From contig CAAGLA010000030.1 in the NCBI GenBank assembly GCA_900770655.1, forward strand, positions 1 through 20,502: a stretch of DNA of 20,502 bases. Reading direction: 5' to 3'. Made by a program: the position numbers and the translations under genes. Positions 1 through 6,715 of this stretch are shown here, in pieces. How positions within the stretch are numbered: the stretch's first letter is position 1; the number at the start of each line of letters is the position of its first letter. The notes below the pieces were generated by a model. The model had not been told where the DNA came from. It saw only the letters and a program-made list of their open reading frames with translations, and ran no database searches. Source of the DNA: Bacteroidaceae bacterium (GTDB lineage Bacteria > Bacteroidota > Bacteroidia > Bacteroidales > Bacteroidaceae).

Positions 1-117
1 AGGGGGGAATTTAGGTCTACACCGCTTGGGGGGCGTTTGCAAGGGCCAAAAGGCCCAAAAGGCAGTTGTGTCGAAGGTGGGTTTGTGGCTGAGAACTGCA
101 GCGGAATATCTAAATAA
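1..117 (+). CDS. Possible 3' end of an unidentified gene (partial)
   Basis: Reading frame 1 is open from the first base of the window to a TAA at 115-117 and encodes about 38 residues with no start visible. The peptide is glycine- and lysine-rich, with a PKGPKG stretch, and I do not recognise it. The stop codon overlaps the left end of the 44-bp palindrome, an arrangement expected if a plus-strand gene and the minus-strand nuo/cassette transcript share a bidirectional terminator. Thirty-eight open codons can occur by chance and the base composition is unlike the neighbouring genes, so this could equally be intergenic DNA. Confidence 0.2.
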   Translation, partial: RGEFRSTPLGGRLQGPKGPKGSCVEGGFVAENCSGISK

Positions 118-157
118 ATAACGGCTAAAGACCACGTGGTCTTTAGCCGTTATTTAT
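114..157 (-). terminator. Perfect 44-bp palindrome, probable bidirectional terminator
   Basis: Two 22-base arms are exact reverse complements with no spacer, centred between 135 and 136 (core ACCACGTGGT). The outer parts of the arms are A/T-rich and the inner parts G/C-richer, as in an intrinsic terminator read from either side. It begins only 10 bp past the left copy of the nuoN stop codon (168-170) and 30 bp past the end of the last cassette gene. It is therefore best read as the original nuoN terminator, now serving the inserted cassette. The absence of a loop and of a long U-run outside the arms leaves a protein-binding or recombination site possible. Confidence 0.6.
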
Positions 158-158
158 A

Positions 159-188
159 GCCTTTCTTCTACAGCCCGAACGATATTCT
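159..188 (-). repeat. Left copy of the duplicated nuoN 3' end
   Basis: This 30-bp segment matches 1258-1287 at 28 of 30 positions, with the first 21 identical. Read on the minus strand it encodes RISFGL followed by TAG, exactly the C-terminus of NuoN. The two differences from the real nuoN end (ATA for ATT, TCG for TCA) are both synonymous. The stop codon of the last cassette gene overlaps its right end. It looks like a direct repeat flanking an inserted segment: the repeat period is 1099 bp. Confidence 0.85.
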
Positions 189-414
189 AATATGCTGATT
201 GTTCCGACAAAAACTCCTCATACAAGGCTACCGGGCCAAGATGCCACAATTTTGTTGATTCGTCGGCTAGTCGAGAGTAAAATGCCGATGAATAAAGAAT
301 CTTTGTTGCATCGGCAATGCTTATCCCTCTGTCCTCGGCAAGCATATTTGTGAGCCAACACATCTTTGATGGAATCAGCAGGTATAGATTATCTTGTGAA
401 ACAGTTATGTTCAT
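187..414 (-). CDS. Small protein, third gene of the DUF3791/DUF3990 cassette
   Basis: This 75-residue, probably helical, soluble protein has no signal peptide or membrane segment. The C-terminal half contains STKLWHLGPVALYEEFL, with aromatic residues spaced as in small partner proteins that I associate with DUF3990 genes, but I cannot assign a family with confidence. Its ATG (412-414) overlaps the TGA of the DUF3990 gene as ATGA, so translation is coupled and the two are probably made in a fixed ratio. By position it could be an antitoxin, an accessory subunit or a DUF3791 relative. Its stop codon overlaps the left copy of the nuoN-end repeat, so the gene runs right up to the junction of the inserted segment. 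Confidence 0.7.
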   Translation of the reverse strand: MNITVSQDNLYLLIPSKMCWLTNMLAEDRGISIADATKILYSSAFYSRLADESTKLWHLGPVALYEEFLSEQSAY

Positions 415-896
415 AATGTAATTTCCTTTGCTTCAATGAATGTCAAAGTCTTTAATGCTTCTTTTGTATGAAAAAGATATTGGTCTACAAGTCTGTATGC
501 TTTTAATTCAGATATTAGTATCTCTTTGTTTATCAGGCCTCCTTCGTACAGAGCGAATGCTGCGTAGACACGGTCATTGGCTACGGGGCCATAAACAATG
601 TCGTATTTATGCGTGTAATCTCTTTCTGTACGGTTCTTCATCACGAAGTCGACCCATTCTTCTGTAGGGGCGTTGAAGAATAGGCATTTGAGCTCTGCTG
701 CAAGCTGCTCGTTGTATTCATAGACGCATACATACCCCTTAGACATCTTCTTCTCATCCATTCTGCGTTTCACCCAAGCCTGTGCCTGCTCAAACGACGT
801 CGTTGTGTAGAAACCGCTTCCATAATCTAATGTGCGGTTCGTCTCCCTTATCTCCGGGCTCGAAACTATTTCAGTGCTGCCGTGGTATATTTTCAT
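411..896 (-). CDS. DUF3990 family protein, ADP-ribosyltransferase-like
   Basis: This 161-residue cytosolic protein has the marks of DUF3990: an N-terminal YHGS (4-7), DYGSGFYTT (24-32), DIVYGPVANDR (99-109) and a C-terminal QYLFHTKEAL (139-148). DUF3990 has been linked to the ADP-ribosyltransferase fold. The early histidine in YHGS and the GFYTT segment would be the NAD-binding elements, but the target is unknown and activity is inferred only from the family. Both ends overlap neighbours by four bases (ATGA at 894-897 and 411-414), placing it in the middle of a three-gene unit with small flanking proteins. This is consistent with a toxin held between partner or antitoxin proteins. The start is fixed by the overlap with the upstream gene and a purine-rich AAAGGTAAAAAG just before it. 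Confidence 0.8.
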   Translation of the reverse strand: MKIYHGSTEIVSSPEIRETNRTLDYGSGFYTTTSFEQAQAWVKRRMDEKKMSKGYVCVYEYNEQLAAELKCLFFNAPTEEWVDFVMKNRTERDYTHKYDIVYGPVANDRVYAAFALYEGGLINKEILISELKAYRLVDQYLFHTKEALKTLTFIEAKEITL

Positions 897-1117
897 ATCT
901 TTTTACCCTTTCTTTCTTTAATATACTCGTCAATGTCCTCAATTATCCATTGGCGGCTTTGGGTGTGAAGTATCTCAAAATGCTCTGTCAGGTAGTCGAG
1001 AACTCTACATTCTGTCATCAGGGCCAGTGTCTCGTCTCTGTTTAGCCTCTTTTCATTCATATATTGTTCAATACAGAATGACAGAAAATATGCAATATCT
1101 TGTTTCCTTTTATCCAT
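893..1117 (-). CDS. DUF3791 family small protein, first gene of the cassette
   Basis: The protein has 74 residues from the chosen ATG. It carries the DUF3791 pattern: an N-terminal helix (DIAYFLSFCIEQY), a central LDYLTEHFEILHTQSRQWIIEDIDEYI and a lysine-rich tail. DUF3791 genes commonly sit directly before DUF3990 genes. The role is unproven but fits an antitoxin or chaperone for the ADP-ribosyltransferase-like product. The frame continues upstream to a TTG at 1141 and has another ATG at 1126. The promoter -7 box at 1144-1151 would place the transcript start near 1135-1140, so the TTG is ruled out and the ATG at 1117 (or 1126) preferred. GAAGAAAG in the short leader may serve as ribosome binding site. 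The TGA overlaps the next ATG. Confidence 0.8.
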   Translation of the reverse strand: MDKRKQDIAYFLSFCIEQYMNEKRLNRDETLALMTECRVLDYLTEHFEILHTQSRQWIIEDIDEYIKERKGKKI

Positions 1118-1143
1118 AAGCAGCATAGCTTTCTTCGACAATG

Positions 1144-1174
1144 CAAAATTACATCATTCTGCGAGTTGTGCAAA
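1144..1174 (-). promoter_or_regulatory. Bacteroidota-type promoter of the cassette
   Basis: Read on the minus strand, TTTG (1171-1174) and TAATTTTG (1144-1151) are separated by exactly 19 bp. This matches the Bacteroidota primary sigma factor consensus TTTG-N19-TAnnTTTG. Transcription would start just before the DUF3791 ATG. The promoter lies inside the segment bracketed by the two nuoN-end repeats, so the cassette carries its own expression signal and does not depend on nuo read-through. Confidence 0.75.
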
Positions 1175-1257
1175 TTTCGTGTATCAAAAAGAGAAATCTA
1201 CAGGGTCTGCTTGTGGCAGTAATGGCTACTAACCTTGCCTACATCGCACGTAACATT

Positions 1258-1287
1258 GCCTTTCTTCTACAGCCCGAATGAAATTCT
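1258..1287 (-). repeat. Right copy of the nuoN 3' end repeat
   Basis: This is the functional nuoN terminus: its last six codons and TAG plus nine bases downstream. It pairs with 159-188 (28 of 30 identical) as a direct repeat bracketing the three-gene cassette. The bases between its left edge and the cassette promoter (1175-1257) contain no convincing terminator: the best stem there is four base pairs. Confidence 0.85.
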
Positions 1288-2691
1288 GTCAATGCCCGAA
1301 TAGACAAAACTGCATATACCAAGCAGAATAATGCCCAGAACACAGAATGTGAGGCTTATACGGGTATAAGGGTCGCTCTTTATGGGGGGCAGGGCCTCGG
1401 CGGGCTCGTTTATGAACATAGCCTTTACCACCAGCAGGTAGTAATAGAGCGAGATTACAGTGTTTACAAGCGCTATGAATACAAGCAGCATATAGCCGCT
1501 GCCGGCGGCGCTCATAAATACAAAGAACTTGCTGAAGAAACCTGCAAAGGGCGGTATGCCGGCGAGCGAGAAGAGTGCAAGGGTCATAATAATGGCCAGC
1601 TTGGGGTTGCTCTTGTAGAGGCCGTTGCAGGTCTCGCGGCGCACAGCGCCTCTTATGTTCCATTCTATTGTCTCTATAATGGCAAAGACGGCAATATTGG
1701 CCACCATATATACAAGCAGGTAGAATACCATTGCTGTCATTCCTTCGGCACTGCCGCCTATCACGGCAAGCATAATGTAGCCTGCCTGAGATATGCTGCT
1801 GAATGCCATAAAGCGCTTCAGGAAGCTCTGTTTTATTGCCATAAGGTTGGCAAGGGTTATACTTGCCACGGTAGTTATGTATATAATGGTCTGCCACTCG
1901 GTTGCCATAAGCGCAAAGGCTTTTGTGAGCACAATGAACAGCGTGAATACCGCAGCTCCTTTCGATATTACCGAAAGGTAGGCCGTTACCGACGTCGGTG
2001 CTCCCTGATAGCTGTCGGCGGTCCAGAAGTGGAAGGGTACGAGCGATATCTTGAATCCCAAGCCGGCTGTAAAGAGCACAAGCGAGAATATCTGTATGGG
2101 TGAGCCTGTGAGGCTTTCTGCTATGTCGCTGAAATAGAGTGTTCCGCTTGTGCCGTAAAGGTACGATATTCCGAACAGCATAATGGCCGATGCGAACATT
2201 GCGTTGAGTATGTATTTTATACCGGCTTCGGCCGAATTGTGCCTGTACTTGTCGAAAGCCACCAAGCAGGCCAGCGGCAACGATGCAAGCTCCATACCAA
2301 TGAAGAAGAGCAGGAAGTGGCGTGCACTTATCATAAAATACATTCCGGTCAGGGTGCTCAGCAGCAATACATAGAACTCGCCCTGCTTGTAGTATGTGTG
2401 CTCGCTGCCCAGCCATTTGTGTGCCTGTAGCATTACCAGAAGGCTGCCAAAGGCCAGAATGGCCTTCATAAACGATGTCATCGCATTGTTTTCGTACATT
2501 CCGCCAAAGATCTCTACGGTGCTGTTGTCGCTAAGTGTGAGCAGTACAAGCCCCATAGTGAGCATACAGACGATAGGGTGGTACAAACGGCGGTAACGCC
2601 CTCTTGCCATAAGGTCGTACAGGAATATTACAAGGTATATGCCAAGCAGGCTAACCTCGGGGCGCATCGAAAAGAACTGTATGTAATTCAT
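1267..2691 (-). CDS. nuoN: NADH-quinone oxidoreductase subunit N
   Basis: This is one of the three antiporter-like proton-pumping subunits of the complex I membrane arm. It is a 474-residue polytopic membrane protein with about 14 hydrophobic segments. The key charged residues are present: Glu134 in GMELASLP, Lys214 in GFKISLVPFHFW, Lys244 in VISKGAA and Lys388 in GFFSKFFVF, matching the glutamate/lysine relay of the family. It is the last nuo gene, 34 bp after nuoM. Its final six codons and stop are duplicated about 1.1 kb downstream, beyond an inserted cassette, and no terminator follows the real stop directly. Length and residues are normal, so the insertion has left the protein intact. 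Confidence 0.96.
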   Translation of the reverse strand: MNYIQFFSMRPEVSLLGIYLVIFLYDLMARGRYRRLYHPIVCMLTMGLVLLTLSDNSTVEIFGGMYENNAMTSFMKAILAFGSLLVMLQAHKWLGSEHTYYKQGEFYVLLLSTLTGMYFMISARHFLLFFIGMELASLPLACLVAFDKYRHNSAEAGIKYILNAMFASAIMLFGISYLYGTSGTLYFSDIAESLTGSPIQIFSLVLFTAGLGFKISLVPFHFWTADSYQGAPTSVTAYLSVISKGAAVFTLFIVLTKAFALMATEWQTIIYITTVASITLANLMAIKQSFLKRFMAFSSISQAGYIMLAVIGGSAEGMTAMVFYLLVYMVANIAVFAIIETIEWNIRGAVRRETCNGLYKSNPKLAIIMTLALFSLAGIPPFAGFFSKFFVFMSAAGSGYMLLVFIALVNTVISLYYYLLVVKAMFINEPAEALPPIKSDPYTRISLTFCVLGIILLGICSFVYSGIDRISFGL

Positions 2692-2725
2692 ATATAGTAA
2701 ACTTCTTTAGTGCAATGGTTTCTCT

Positions 2726-4207
2726 TTAGTATATGTTGGCGAGTATGTTGCCTATGCTGCCGCTTATGGTATCGCTCACGAATGCCGGAGCTATGCCAAG
2801 CGCAGCAATGCACACGACGAGGCACACAACGGTGAATTTCTCGTCCCAAGTGGCATCGGTGAGCCTTTTATGCTCTTCGTTGCTGGGTTCGCCGTACAGA
2901 ATTCGGCCTACAACCCTCAATATATATACCGCAGTAATTACAATGCTTGTGCAGGCAAGCAGGGTTGCAATTCTGTGGAATGTGTCGTCTACCGAAAAGG
3001 CTCCTACGAACACTGTCATTTCGGCAACGAAACCGCTGAATCCCGGCAGGCCTAAGTTGGCGAGGCCGGCTATTACATAGCCCACGGCAAGGAAGGGCAT
3101 AATCTTCATAAGCCCACGCAACTGGCGTATGTCGCGTGTGTGGGTACGGCCGTATATCATACCAATTAGCGCAAAGAAGAGTGCTGTCATAAGGCCGTGC
3201 GAAAGCATCTGCAGTATGGCTCCTGTGCAGGCTGTCTTTGTCATCATAAGAATGGCGAAGAGTACAAGACCGCAGTGCGATACCGACGAGTATGCGTTTA
3301 TGTATTTGAGGTCGGTCTGGCTAATGGCGCTTAGCGCACCATAGACAACGCTCACCGTGGTTAGTATTATGAACACCCAAGCAAGGTCGTTGGCGGCCTG
3401 TGGAAGAAGGTACATTGCTATGCGGAAACAGCCGTAGCCGCCAAGTTTCATAAGCACGCCGGCGTGAAGCATAGATACCGACGTGGGAGCACAGGCGTGG
3501 CCGTCGGGGCTCCACGTGTGGAAGGGAAATAAAGCTCCAAGAACGCCGAATCCTATGAATGTCAACGGGAAGAATATATATTGCAGGTTGGCGGGTATGT
3601 TGTTCATCGCTGCAATCTCGTTTATGTTCATTGTGGTTGCTCCGCTGCCGAAGTATATGCCAAGAACTCCCATAATGAGGAACGCCGAACCGCCCATAAG
3701 CATAAGCGTGAGCTTCATAGCCGAATACTCCTTGCGGCCGCTGCCCCATACGCCTATGAGCAGGTACATAGGTATCAGTGCAGTTTCGTAGAACATCACC
3801 ATTGTAAAGAGGTCGGTCGATACAAAGAAACCGTATACGCCAACCGCAAGCAGGGTGTACCACATAAAGAACTCTTTGGTCTGTGGCTTCAGTCTCCACG
3901 AAGCGAATGTTCCTGTAAACACTATTATAGAGGATAGCAGCAGCATTACAACCGAAATGCCGTCGACACCAACCGAAAAGCATATATTCAGTGGTTCGTA
4001 CCAACTTAGCGATGCCGTGTAGAGCATCTCTTCGCTTGCGCCGGCGGCCCTGAGCGCAGTGTAGTCGGCTGCCAAGTAGATGGAAAGGGCAAGCAGTAGG
4101 GTAGAACCGGTGACCATTACGGTGCGTATCTGCCGTGTGCTGCGGCAACCCCAGAGCCCCAGCATCATAAGTAGCGGTAAAACAATAAACAGTACTAATA
4201 TATTCAT
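2726..4207 (-). CDS. nuoM: NADH-quinone oxidoreductase subunit M
   Basis: This 493-residue antiporter-like subunit of the complex I membrane arm lies between NuoL and NuoN. The transmembrane-5 glutamate is Glu141 (FYETALIPMY), the lysine before the central region is Lys254 (GVLMKLGGYG) and the transmembrane-12 glutamate is Glu396 (GFVAEMTVF). The usual transmembrane-7 lysine (AIK-x-PxxPFH in well-studied NuoM) is replaced: the aligned residue is Leu223 in GVLGALFPFHTW. A histidine at 248 (SMLHAG) resembles the NuoL pattern. The gene lies 14 bp after nuoL. Apart from this substitution the protein appears complete and normal in length. Confidence 0.96.
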   Translation of the reverse strand: MNILVLFIVLPLLMMLGLWGCRSTRQIRTVMVTGSTLLLALSIYLAADYTALRAAGASEEMLYTASLSWYEPLNICFSVGVDGISVVMLLLSSIIVFTGTFASWRLKPQTKEFFMWYTLLAVGVYGFFVSTDLFTMVMFYETALIPMYLLIGVWGSGRKEYSAMKLTLMLMGGSAFLIMGVLGIYFGSGATTMNINEIAAMNNIPANLQYIFFPLTFIGFGVLGALFPFHTWSPDGHACAPTSVSMLHAGVLMKLGGYGCFRIAMYLLPQAANDLAWVFIILTTVSVVYGALSAISQTDLKYINAYSSVSHCGLVLFAILMMTKTACTGAILQMLSHGLMTALFFALIGMIYGRTHTRDIRQLRGLMKIMPFLAVGYVIAGLANLGLPGFSGFVAEMTVFVGAFSVDDTFHRIATLLACTSIVITAVYILRVVGRILYGEPSNEEHKRLTDATWDEKFTVVCLVVCIAALGIAPAFVSDTISGSIGNILANIY

Positions 4208-4221
4208 AATCTATTTCCCTT

Positions 4222-6153
4222 TCAATATTGTGCTAAGTACAACAAAACCATAACTATGAGCAGGGCACCGCTGAGGAACCATATACAGTAGGTCTGCAGG
4301 TTTCCGCTCTGCAGGAGCCTTGCAACCCCGGCTGTCTTCTGCGTTCCTTTGGCAAGCAGGTCGAACGAACCGTCTATTATATGCCTGTCTATCCAAGCGA
4401 TAGGGCGGCTTATGCAGTTGAATATAATCTTTTTGGTTACAAAGAGCCAAACCTCGTCTATGTAGAATCTGTGGTAGGCGGCCTTTATAGGGCTTTTCAG
4501 AAGCCTGTTCACCACTCTTGTTATGCGGCTGCTGCCGCTCCTGTACATTACTGTGGCTGTAGCTATTCCTGTAATGGCCAAAAGCACGCTGGTTGTTGCT
4601 ACTTTGCGGTCTATGTGTATGCTGTAGGCCTCTCCGTTGCTTGTTATGAACTCACCGAAAGGTATGAACCCGGCAACAACGGTAACGGCAGCAAGGATAA
4701 CCAACGGCAGTGTCATTGAGAAGGGGGCTTCGGCGGGCTTGTGGGGTGCCTCTTCTCTCTCTCCGGCGTTGTAGAGGGCAAGCTGCTCTTCGTAGTGGCT
4801 CTTGCCCCAGAATATAAGGTAGTAGAGCCTGAACATATAGAATGCCGTGAGTGTGGCGACAATGCTCATAAAAAGCCCCATAAGGCCCGAATAGGCATAG
4901 CAAGCCACGAGTATCTCGTCTTTGCTGAAGAAACCGCTAAGCGGCGGTATGCCGGCAATGGCAAGGCAGGCCACAAGGAATGTTATGTGTGTAACGGGCA
5001 TATATTTACGCAGCCCGCCCATACGGTTCTTCTCGTTGCTGTGTACCGCGTGTATTATGGCGCCGGCACCCAAGAATAGCAGCGCCTTGAACATTGCGTG
5101 GGTAAAGAGGTGGAACATTGCTGCCATATACCCAAGACCGCCGCTGTGGGGGTCGTCACTTGTGCACACGCCCAGCGATACCATCATAAATGCAATTTGC
5201 GAAATGGTAGAGAACGCCAGAACGCGCTTTATATCTGTCTGTGCGCAGGCGACAATAGCCGCATATAGTGCCGTGAAGGCTCCTGCGTATGCCACAATGT
5301 GCAGAACTTCGGGCGCGAACTCAATGAACAGCGGGAACATACGTGCAACAAGGAAGACGCCTGCAACCACCATTGTGGCGGCGTGAATGAGTGCCGAAAC
5401 AGGGGTGGGGCCCTCCATAGCGTCGGGCAGCCATATATGCAGGGGGAACATTGCGCTCTTTCCGGCACCGCCAATGAACATAAGCAGCAGGGCTATGGGT
5501 GTAAGCACTCCGGCAGCCGCTACGGCGTTCTCGTCGGGAGTGAAGGAGTATGTTCCTGTGTAGTATCCGTAAATGAGTATTCCTATAAGGAAGAAGAGGT
5601 CGGCAAAGCGGGTTACTATAAATGCCTTCTTCGATGCGGCAATGGCTTCGGGGCGGGTGTAGTAGAAACCTATGAGCAAGTACGAGGATACGCCCACAAG
5701 CTCCCAGAATACATACATCTGGAATATGTTTGTTGCGACAACAAGACCGAGCATTGCAAAGGTGAATAGCGAAAGGAAAGCATAGTAGCGCTGGAAACCT
5801 CTCTCTCCTTTCATATACCCAAGCGAGTATATGTGCACCATAAGGCTCACCGTGGTTATCACAACGAGCATCATAACCGAAATGGGGCTAAGGAGTATGC
5901 CCATATCAATGCTCAACCCCTCGCCTAAAGGCAGCCACGTATGGTTGTAGGGCATAACATCGGCAAAAACGCCGTCGGTATTGCGCCCGAGCGCAAAATG
6001 TTTGAATGCGGCGAAGTACGATAATGCCGTTATGGCTGCAAGGGCTGTTGTACCTATGCAGCCGGCAACCTTGTGGGGCATCTTTTTGCCAAGCAACCCA
6101 AGCAACAGAAAGCTCAAGAGCGGCAATGCAAGTATATAAATTGTGAATCCCAT
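4222..6153 (-). CDS. nuoL: NADH-quinone oxidoreductase subunit L
   Basis: This is the distal proton-pumping subunit of complex I, with 643 residues. It has the antiporter-like core followed by the C-terminal extension that forms the lateral helix along the membrane arm. Key residues are seen at Glu151 (FWELVGVSSYLLIG), Lys232 (GAGKSAMFPLHIWLPDAM), His in SALIHAATMV (about 257) and Lys411 (GFFSKDEIL). After residue 440 comes a charged loop, then the amphipathic extension and a last membrane anchor. Only 6 bp separate it from the end of nuoK, so the two are almost certainly co-translated. Length is usual for the family. Confidence 0.97.
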   Translation of the reverse strand: MGFTIYILALPLLSFLLLGLLGKKMPHKVAGCIGTTALAAITALSYFAAFKHFALGRNTDGVFADVMPYNHTWLPLGEGLSIDMGILLSPISVMMLVVITTVSLMVHIYSLGYMKGERGFQRYYAFLSLFTFAMLGLVVATNIFQMYVFWELVGVSSYLLIGFYYTRPEAIAASKKAFIVTRFADLFFLIGILIYGYYTGTYSFTPDENAVAAAGVLTPIALLLMFIGGAGKSAMFPLHIWLPDAMEGPTPVSALIHAATMVVAGVFLVARMFPLFIEFAPEVLHIVAYAGAFTALYAAIVACAQTDIKRVLAFSTISQIAFMMVSLGVCTSDDPHSGGLGYMAAMFHLFTHAMFKALLFLGAGAIIHAVHSNEKNRMGGLRKYMPVTHITFLVACLAIAGIPPLSGFFSKDEILVACYAYSGLMGLFMSIVATLTAFYMFRLYYLIFWGKSHYEEQLALYNAGEREEAPHKPAEAPFSMTLPLVILAAVTVVAGFIPFGEFITSNGEAYSIHIDRKVATTSVLLAITGIATATVMYRSGSSRITRVVNRLLKSPIKAAYHRFYIDEVWLFVTKKIIFNCISRPIAWIDRHIIDGSFDLLAKGTQKTAGVARLLQSGNLQTYCIWFLSGALLIVMVLLYLAQY

Positions 6154-6159
6154 ACCTTC

Positions 6160-6471
6160 TTAGTGCTTTAAGTTTCTCAATCTCTTTATGTGTATAGTGT
6201 GTACGTTGCGGTAAACATTTATTATAATGGCTATGGCAACCGCCGTCTCAGCTGCAGCCACGCCAATGCCGAATAGCGAGAACATATAGCCTTCGAGGTG
6301 CCCCGGGTGGCAGTAGACGTTGAATACGGCAAAATTTATATCTACCGCGTTGAGCATAAGCTCGGTGCTTATAAGCAACGACACTAAGTTGCGGCGGGTA
6401 AAGAATCCGAATACTCCTATAAAAAAGAGTATTGCCGACAATATTAACAGATATTCAGCAGGTATACTCAT
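6160..6471 (-). CDS. nuoK: NADH-quinone oxidoreductase subunit K
   Basis: This small subunit (103 residues) has three membrane helices and sits next to NuoJ and NuoN in the membrane arm. The two conserved membrane glutamates are present: Glu37 in ISTELMLNAV and Glu75 in AAAETAVAIAI, which belong to the quinone-to-antiporter proton/charge path. Unlike every other junction in the operon, its start is separated from the upstream gene (nuoJ) by 244 bp of repeat-like DNA. The ATG is preceded on the coding strand by a tandem CACCTTT repeat and no purine-rich ribosome site, so its translation signal may have been replaced by that insertion. Confidence 0.95.
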   Translation of the reverse strand: MSIPAEYLLILSAILFFIGVFGFFTRRNLVSLLISTELMLNAVDINFAVFNVYCHPGHLEGYMFSLFGIGVAAAETAVAIAIIINVYRNVHTIHIKRLRNLKH

Positions 6472-6715
6472 TGTTTGAAAGGTGAAAGGTGAAAACGGAA
6501 ATGTTAAAAGTTTATGGTTCCTGGTTTAACTCTTTATCTTGTTTGGCGTTAGAACTAAGTGCTTTTATCGCAAACGCTTTGGTTTCTATAGGTTTCTTGT
6601 TTTTCTTTGTCATCCTGACGGCAGGAAGGATCTCTAAAGATGCAATGGGGATACTTAGCTGCGCCCGGTATGGCATATTCCGAAAGCAATGGGGCTTAAT
6701 TCATTAGCGTCTTTT
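6472..6715. repeat. 244-bp repeat-like insertion between nuoJ and nuoK
   Basis: This is a noncoding spacer in an operon whose other gaps are mostly 4-34 bp. Starting beside nuoK it shows a tandem AAAGGTG repeat (about 6478-6491), then an AT-rich stretch, then GTCATCCTGACGGCAGG continuing to AAGGATCT (6609-6633). The last forms an imperfect palindrome resembling short dispersed repeats that I recall from Bacteroidales intergenic regions. A short plus-strand open frame (6489-6707) gives a composition unlike a real protein. I see no clear terminal inverted repeats or transposase, so the element type is unassigned. Confidence 0.5.

Noticed and set aside
45..64. CCAAAAGGC direct repeat near the left edge, considered as a CRISPR or tandem array
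   Set aside because: There are only two adjacent copies of about nine bases with no spacer structure.
1118..1141. TTG start for the DUF3791 gene at 1141
   Set aside because: It would lie at or upstream of the predicted transcription start, given the -7 box at 1144-1151. An ATG at 1117 or 1126 fits better.
1175..1257. Possible terminator directly after nuoN
   Set aside because: The best stem is CTGC/GCAG with a five-base loop, too weak. The strong palindrome is on the far side of the cassette.
1289..2416. Long alternate-frame minus-strand reading frame within nuoN
   Set aside because: Its composition is rich in Arg, His and Cys without domains and it is fully covered by nuoN in the correct frame. 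The same applies to 3321-4148 in nuoM and 9072-9719 in nuoCD.
6489..6707. 72-codon plus-strand open frame between nuoJ and nuoK
   Set aside because: It covers the repeat-like spacer, contains the palindromic repeat core and gives no recognisable protein.
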